From positions 1 to 7,242 of the forward strand of contig CALJPB010000252.1 of the NCBI GenBank assembly GCA_937981305.1: 7,242 nucleotides of DNA, read 5' to 3'. The stretch comes from an uncultured Selenomonas sp. (GTDB lineage: Bacteria > Bacillota > Negativicutes > Selenomonadales > Selenomonadaceae). The notes below the pieces were generated by a model. It had not been told where the DNA came from, did not search any database, and saw nothing but the letters and a program-made list of their open reading frames with translations. The stretch's first letter is position 1, and each line of letters starts with the position of its first letter. Shown here piece by piece: positions 4,505 to 7,242 of this stretch. Made by a program: the position numbers and the translations under genes.

Positions 4505-4533
4505 ATGATAGCATAGGAAACGATAAAACTCAA
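4505..4533 (-). promoter_or_regulatory. Toxin promoter, extended -10
   Basis: Minus strand: TTGAGT (4533-4528), 17-bp spacer, TATCAT (4510-4505) preceded by TGC, an extended -10. The predicted start near 4498 coincides with the first base of the inverted-repeat decamer. Element copy B ends 13 bp upstream of the -35. Confidence 0.65.
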
Positions 4534-4546
4534 ACAGATTTTCTAG

Positions 4547-4675
4547 GGAATCGCTGATAAAATAAGGTCTATCCGATTGGCGTAGATTTTTCGTCCGAAC
4601 AGGGGGACACATCGAACGTATCGGATGAGAAAAACACGCCAAGAGATGATGCGGCTGAATTGATCCGTATCTTCC
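4547..4675. mobile_element. IS5-like MITE, copy B (129 bp)
   Basis: The left end GGAATCGCTGATAAAAT is identical to copy A, and the similarity runs to CGTCCGAACA at about 4602. The middle then diverges, and the right end (GCTGAATTGATCCGTATCTTCC region, 4654-4675) again resembles A. CTAG (4543-4546) precedes it and fits the IS5-group CWAR target, but no CTAG follows the right end, so that end has decayed or recombined. It has no coding capacity. Confidence 0.65.
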
Positions 4676-4680
4676 AAAAC

Positions 4681-4721
4681 AAAACGGACTGCCCGCATTG
4701 ATCTGCAGGGCAGTCCGTTTT
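4681..4721 (-). terminator. Terminator of the alcohol dehydrogenase gene
   Basis: Stem AAAACGGACTGCCC (4681-4694) / GGGCAGTCCGTTTT (4708-4721), 13-nt loop, 8 bases after the stop codon at 4730. T-rich flanks on both sides make it usable in either direction. Confidence 0.85.
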
Positions 4722-4729
4722 TCATTTCC

Positions 4730-5914
4730 TCAATGATTCGCCATGTCGTAGATGGCGATGACATCGGCGCGTCTGAGCGGGTGGAAGTCGCCGAGGGCGA
4801 TGGTGTCGCCCGCCGTAGCGGCGCTCGCGATTCCCTCGATCATCCCCTTGGTGAGTGTGCCGATGCCGAGCCCCGCAAGGCCCGTCGGCATCCCGATCTC
4901 GGTGAAGAACTCCTCCATCTTGCGGATGCCCGCGCGCGCACGCTCCTCGTCCGTGCCCGCATCCACGCCAAACATGGCGTGCGCGAACTGCGCGAAGCGT
5001 GCGGGGTCGTCCGCATAAACATACCGCGCCCACGAACCCCAGAGGGCGGTGAGCGTCTGCGCATGGGTCGCATCGTAGCGTGCGGACAGTTCGTGTCCGA
5101 GCTTGTGCACGGAGAAGTCCTTTCTCCGTCCGAGCTCGGTGATGCCGCAGTGCGAGAGACTGCCCGCCCACATGAGCTCGCTCATGGCATCGTAGTCCTT
5201 GCGGCTGACGAGGAGGCGGCGCACAGACTCCATCACGGTCAAAAGGAGCTGTGCAGCGATGCGGTCCGTGAGCACATTCGCCTCGCGAACGCTTGTAAAC
5301 CAGCGTTCCATCGTGTGCATCATGATATCCGCCGCACCTGCCGCGATCTGCTCACGCGGCAGGGTAAAGGCGAGCACGGGGTTCATAAAGGCAATTTTGG
5401 GGCGGTTCAGCGGCGAATTCAGCCCGCGTTTTTGCCCCGTATCCTCGTTCGTGAGCACCGCCGAGTCGCTCGTCTCGCTGCCCGCCGCCGGGATGGTGAG
5501 GACTGCGCCAAAGGGCATGGTCTTCGCGAGCTCCGCCTTGTGCGTCCAGATGTCCCAGATGTCGGTGCCGGGATTGGCGATGCCGTGCGCGACCGCCTTT
5601 GCCGAGTCGATGACGCTGCCGCCGCCGACGGCAAGAACGAAGTTGACATTGGCGGCAAATCCCTCGCGGATCGCCTCGCGCACGAAGGAGACGCGCGGAT
5701 TCGGGCGGACGCCGCCCATGACGAGGAAGGCAAGCCCCGCCGAGGTCAGGTTGCACTCGATGCGCGAGAGCAGCCCCGACCGTTCCGCACTGCCGCCGCC
5801 GTAGAGGATGAGCACGCGGCTCGCCCCGAACGCGCGCAGTTTCTCGGCAACCGCATTCTCTGCGTCCCGCCCGAAGATGATCTCCGTGGGACAGTGATAG
5901 GTAAAGCTCTGCAT
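4730..5914 (-). CDS. Iron-containing alcohol dehydrogenase (butanol dehydrogenase/YqhD type)
   Basis: A 394-aa group III alcohol dehydrogenase, full family length, expected to reduce aldehydes with NAD(P)H or the reverse in the cytosol. The N-terminal nucleotide-binding domain has GRDAENAV and GGGSVIDSAKAVA (97-109). The C-terminal helical domain carries the metal ligands D196 and H200 (ADIMMHTMERWF), H270 and H284 (DATHAQ); the 14-residue gap between the two late histidines matches YqhD. ADIMMHTMERWF points to the BdhA/YqhD/YugJ branch. The ATG at 5914 is preferred over that at 5929 because GAGGAGG lies between them, six bases before 5914. It is monocistronic with its own terminator. The promoter is divergent from the dicarboxylate transporter gene. 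A fermentative or detoxifying role is likely; the exact substrate cannot be read from sequence. Confidence 0.93.
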   Translation of the reverse strand: MQSFTYHCPTEIIFGRDAENAVAEKLRAFGASRVLILYGGGSAERSGLLSRIECNLTSAGLAFLVMGGVRPNPRVSFVREAIREGFAANVNFVLAVGGGSVIDSAKAVAHGIANPGTDIWDIWTHKAELAKTMPFGAVLTIPAAGSETSDSAVLTNEDTGQKRGLNSPLNRPKIAFMNPVLAFTLPREQIAAGAADIMMHTMERWFTSVREANVLTDRIAAQLLLTVMESVRRLLVSRKDYDAMSELMWAGSLSHCGITELGRRKDFSVHKLGHELSARYDATHAQTLTALWGSWARYVYADDPARFAQFAHAMFGVDAGTDEERARAGIRKMEEFFTEIGMPTGLAGLGIGTLTKGMIEGIASAATAGDTIALGDFHPLRRADVIAIYDMANH

Positions 5915-5952
5915 GAAAATCCTCCTCATACCGTGACAAATTCAGCACCTCT

Positions 5953-5981
5953 ATTATATCAGAAAACGGTGAAAAAAAAAG
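5953..5981 (-). promoter_or_regulatory. Promoter of the alcohol dehydrogenase gene
   Basis: Minus strand: consensus TATAAT (5958-5953). At 17 bp the -35 position is only a T tract (CTTTTT), so it matches poorly, which may mean an activator is needed. The leader is about 30 nt. Confidence 0.5.
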
Positions 5982-6004
5982 TCACTCTTTCCCTAAGAAA
6001 ACAG

Positions 6005-6034
6005 TTGCCAAAAGGCTTGAAAATTTCGTATAAT
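6005..6034 (+). promoter_or_regulatory. Promoter of the dicarboxylate transporter gene
   Basis: TTGCCA (6005-6010), 18-bp spacer, TATAAT (6029-6034). The start would be near 6041, about 44 nt before the ATG. Confidence 0.65.
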
Positions 6035-6054
6035 AATAATCGGGCAAAGAAATT

Positions 6055-6065
6055 ATTACTGTAAT
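6055..6065 (+). promoter_or_regulatory. Small palindrome downstream of the promoter
   Basis: ATTAC-T-GTAAT is a perfect 5-1-5 palindrome between the predicted start and the AAGGAGG (6070-6076). It is a possible operator, but short AT-rich palindromes also arise by chance. Confidence 0.25.
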
Positions 6066-6084
6066 GTATAAGGAGGCTGAAGAA

Positions 6085-7242
6085 ATGAGTGCTGATCAAA
6101 GCAAAGAAGCCCAAAAAATCCATGAGGCGGAGCAAAAGTTTGATCGGACTCGACGTCTGGTAGGACTGTTCGGAGCACCAATCCTTGCCCTGTTGGTATT
6201 CCTGACACCCATCGAAGGACTGACGGTCGCATCACACAAACTGCTTGCCATCATGGTTCTCGTCGCTCTCTGGTGGATCACCGAACCGGTTCCCATCCCC
6301 GTTACGTCCCTGATCGGTCCGACGCTCGCCGTTGTGACCGGTGTTGTCTCCGCAAAGGACGCATACGCTGCCTTTGCAAATCCGATGATCTTCCTCTTTA
6401 TGGGCGGATTCATCCTCGCAAAGGCGATGATGGATCACGGGCTGGACAAACGGTTCGCCTACTGGCTGCTCGCGCGCTCGTGGGTCGGCTCGAATCCGCG
6501 CCGCATCTTCCTCGCGATCGGTCTTGCTGCAGCGCTCTGCTCCGGCTGGGTCAGCAACACGGCAACTGCCGCGATGATGTTCCCGATTGCCCTCGGTCTC
6601 CTCGGCGCCATCAAGGAGATGATGGCCGCCAACGGCAAGGAGATCGACCTCCACGACTATAAATATGCAACGGGACTTATGCTTATGACGGCATACTCCT
6701 GCTCCATCGGCGGCGTTCTCACCCCGATCGGCACCCCGCCGAACATCATCATGCTCGGCTTCCTCGACCAGATGGCGAACATCCACATCTCCTTCTTCGA
6801 GTGGATGACGTGGGGCGTCATTGCCATGGTCATCTACTTTATCATCACATACTTCATCCTCATCCGTATGTTCCCGCCCGATGTGGAACGCATCGACGGT
6901 GCGGAGGAATTCATCCGCGCCCGCGTCGCCGAGCTCGGCGGCTGGACGCGCGCACAGAAGAACACGCTCGTCTGCTTCCTCGTCGCCGTCTTCCTCTGGG
7001 TCTTCCCGGGCATCCTCTCGATGACCCTCGGCAGCACGAGCCCGCTGCTCAAGATGTACAACACCCTCTTCCCCGAGGCGGTTGCCGCGATGTTCGGCGC
7101 GCTGCTCCTCTTCCTCATGCCGATCAACTTCAAGGAGCGTCAGTTCACGCTTGAGTGGAAGTCGGCGGTGCAGGGCGTTGAGTGGGGCACGCTCATCCTC
7201 TTCGGCGGCGGCCTTGCGATGGGCGGCATGATGTATAAGACG
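6085..7242 (+). CDS. DASS/SLC13 sodium:dicarboxylate transporter, 3' partial
   Basis: 386 codons are visible and the frame is still open at the window edge. It belongs to the DASS (INDY-type) family, inner-membrane symporters that import C4-dicarboxylates such as succinate, malate or fumarate, or citrate, with Na+. After a charged cytosolic start (about 1-25) come many hydrophobic helices: ILALLVFL, HKLLAIMVLVALWWITEPVPIP, PMIFLFMGGFILA and others. The first Ser-Asn-Thr substrate/Na+ signature is at 157-159 (SGWVSNTATAAMMFP). TPIGTPPNIIM (213-223) follows. The second SNT motif should lie past the edge, as the family usually has about 460-520 residues. The start is set by AAGGAGG eight bases upstream. 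Codon choice in the first ~60 codons is less GC-rich than later. Dicarboxylate uptake fits a fermenter with succinate/propionate metabolism; that link is inference. Confidence 0.92.
   Translation, partial: MSADQSKEAQKIHEAEQKFDRTRRLVGLFGAPILALLVFLTPIEGLTVASHKLLAIMVLVALWWITEPVPIPVTSLIGPTLAVVTGVVSAKDAYAAFANPMIFLFMGGFILAKAMMDHGLDKRFAYWLLARSWVGSNPRRIFLAIGLAAALCSGWVSNTATAAMMFPIALGLLGAIKEMMAANGKEIDLHDYKYATGLMLMTAYSCSIGGVLTPIGTPPNIIMLGFLDQMANIHISFFEWMTWGVIAMVIYFIITYFILIRMFPPDVERIDGAEEFIRARVAELGGWTRAQKNTLVCFLVAVFLWVFPGILSMTLGSTSPLLKMYNTLFPEAVAAMFGALLLFLMPINFKERQFTLEWKSAVQGVEWGTLILFGGGLAMGGMMYKT

Noticed and set aside
4733..6064. 443-codon plus-strand ORF opposite the alcohol dehydrogenase gene
   Set aside because: It is the antisense shadow of a clear full-length enzyme gene in GC-rich DNA. 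It has no SD, its composition is Arg/Ala/His-rich, and it runs through the divergent promoter region.
1..7242. CRISPR array, prophage or integrated element at the tRNA
   Set aside because: No regularly spaced repeats, no phage or integrase genes, and no duplicated tRNA 3' end were seen.

Overview
The window reads as chromosome of a GC-rich, Gram-negative Firmicute (Negativicutes), most like Selenomonas or a close relative. This is inferred from Firmicute-type Shine-Dalgarno sequences (AAGGAGG, AAAGGAG), the tandem DUF1659/DUF2922 gene pair, strongly C/G-ended codons beside AT-rich promoters, and the overall gene style. No rRNA gene or other definitive marker is present, so the genus is a guess.

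Layout. (1) 1-1037: 3' part of a membrane-anchored GGDEF diguanylate cyclase, cut by the window edge. (2) 1038-1406: a 162-bp non-autonomous IS5-like element with a CAAG target duplication, inserted between the cyclase gene and its terminator, followed by a promoter. (3) 1407-1682: a 91-aa zinc-ribbon protein. A bidirectional terminator separates it from a minus-strand tRNA-Arg(CCU) at 1756-1832. (4) 1955-2424, minus: a two-gene DUF1659-DUF2922 operon with its own terminator. (5) 2518-3212, plus: a strong promoter, a 30-bp minimal copy of the same element in the leader, a palindrome, and an unrecognised 173-aa protein. (6) 3287-4232, plus: a promoter with a palindromic operator, an Rrf2-family repressor and, 1 bp later, a YdjM-like membrane protein. 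(7) 4230-4533: an apparent type I toxin-antitoxin locus. (8) 4547-4675: another copy of the element. (9) 4730-5914, minus: an iron-dependent alcohol dehydrogenase. (10) 6085 onward, plus, divergent: a DASS/SLC13 dicarboxylate transporter, cut by the right edge. It has no stop codon within the window.

The most interesting part is 4230-4533. On the minus strand a 24-aa hydrophobic peptide with a lysine tail is preceded by a good promoter and by an SD buried in a C5-GAAA-G5 hairpin. On the plus strand a near-consensus promoter (TTGTCA-17-TATAAT) is placed to make a roughly 95-nt RNA. That RNA would run antisense into the toxin stop codon and 3' UTR and end at a hairpin with a U tract. A perfect 10-bp inverted repeat joins the predicted 5' end of the toxin mRNA to its 3' UTR, as expected for a self-locked type I toxin message. 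Only the sequence supports this; expression and toxicity are untested.

The second theme is a family of small inverted-repeat elements present in three size classes (162, 129 and 30 bp) within 3.6 kb. Their ends (GGAA...) and the CAAG/CTAG target sites fit the IS5 group.
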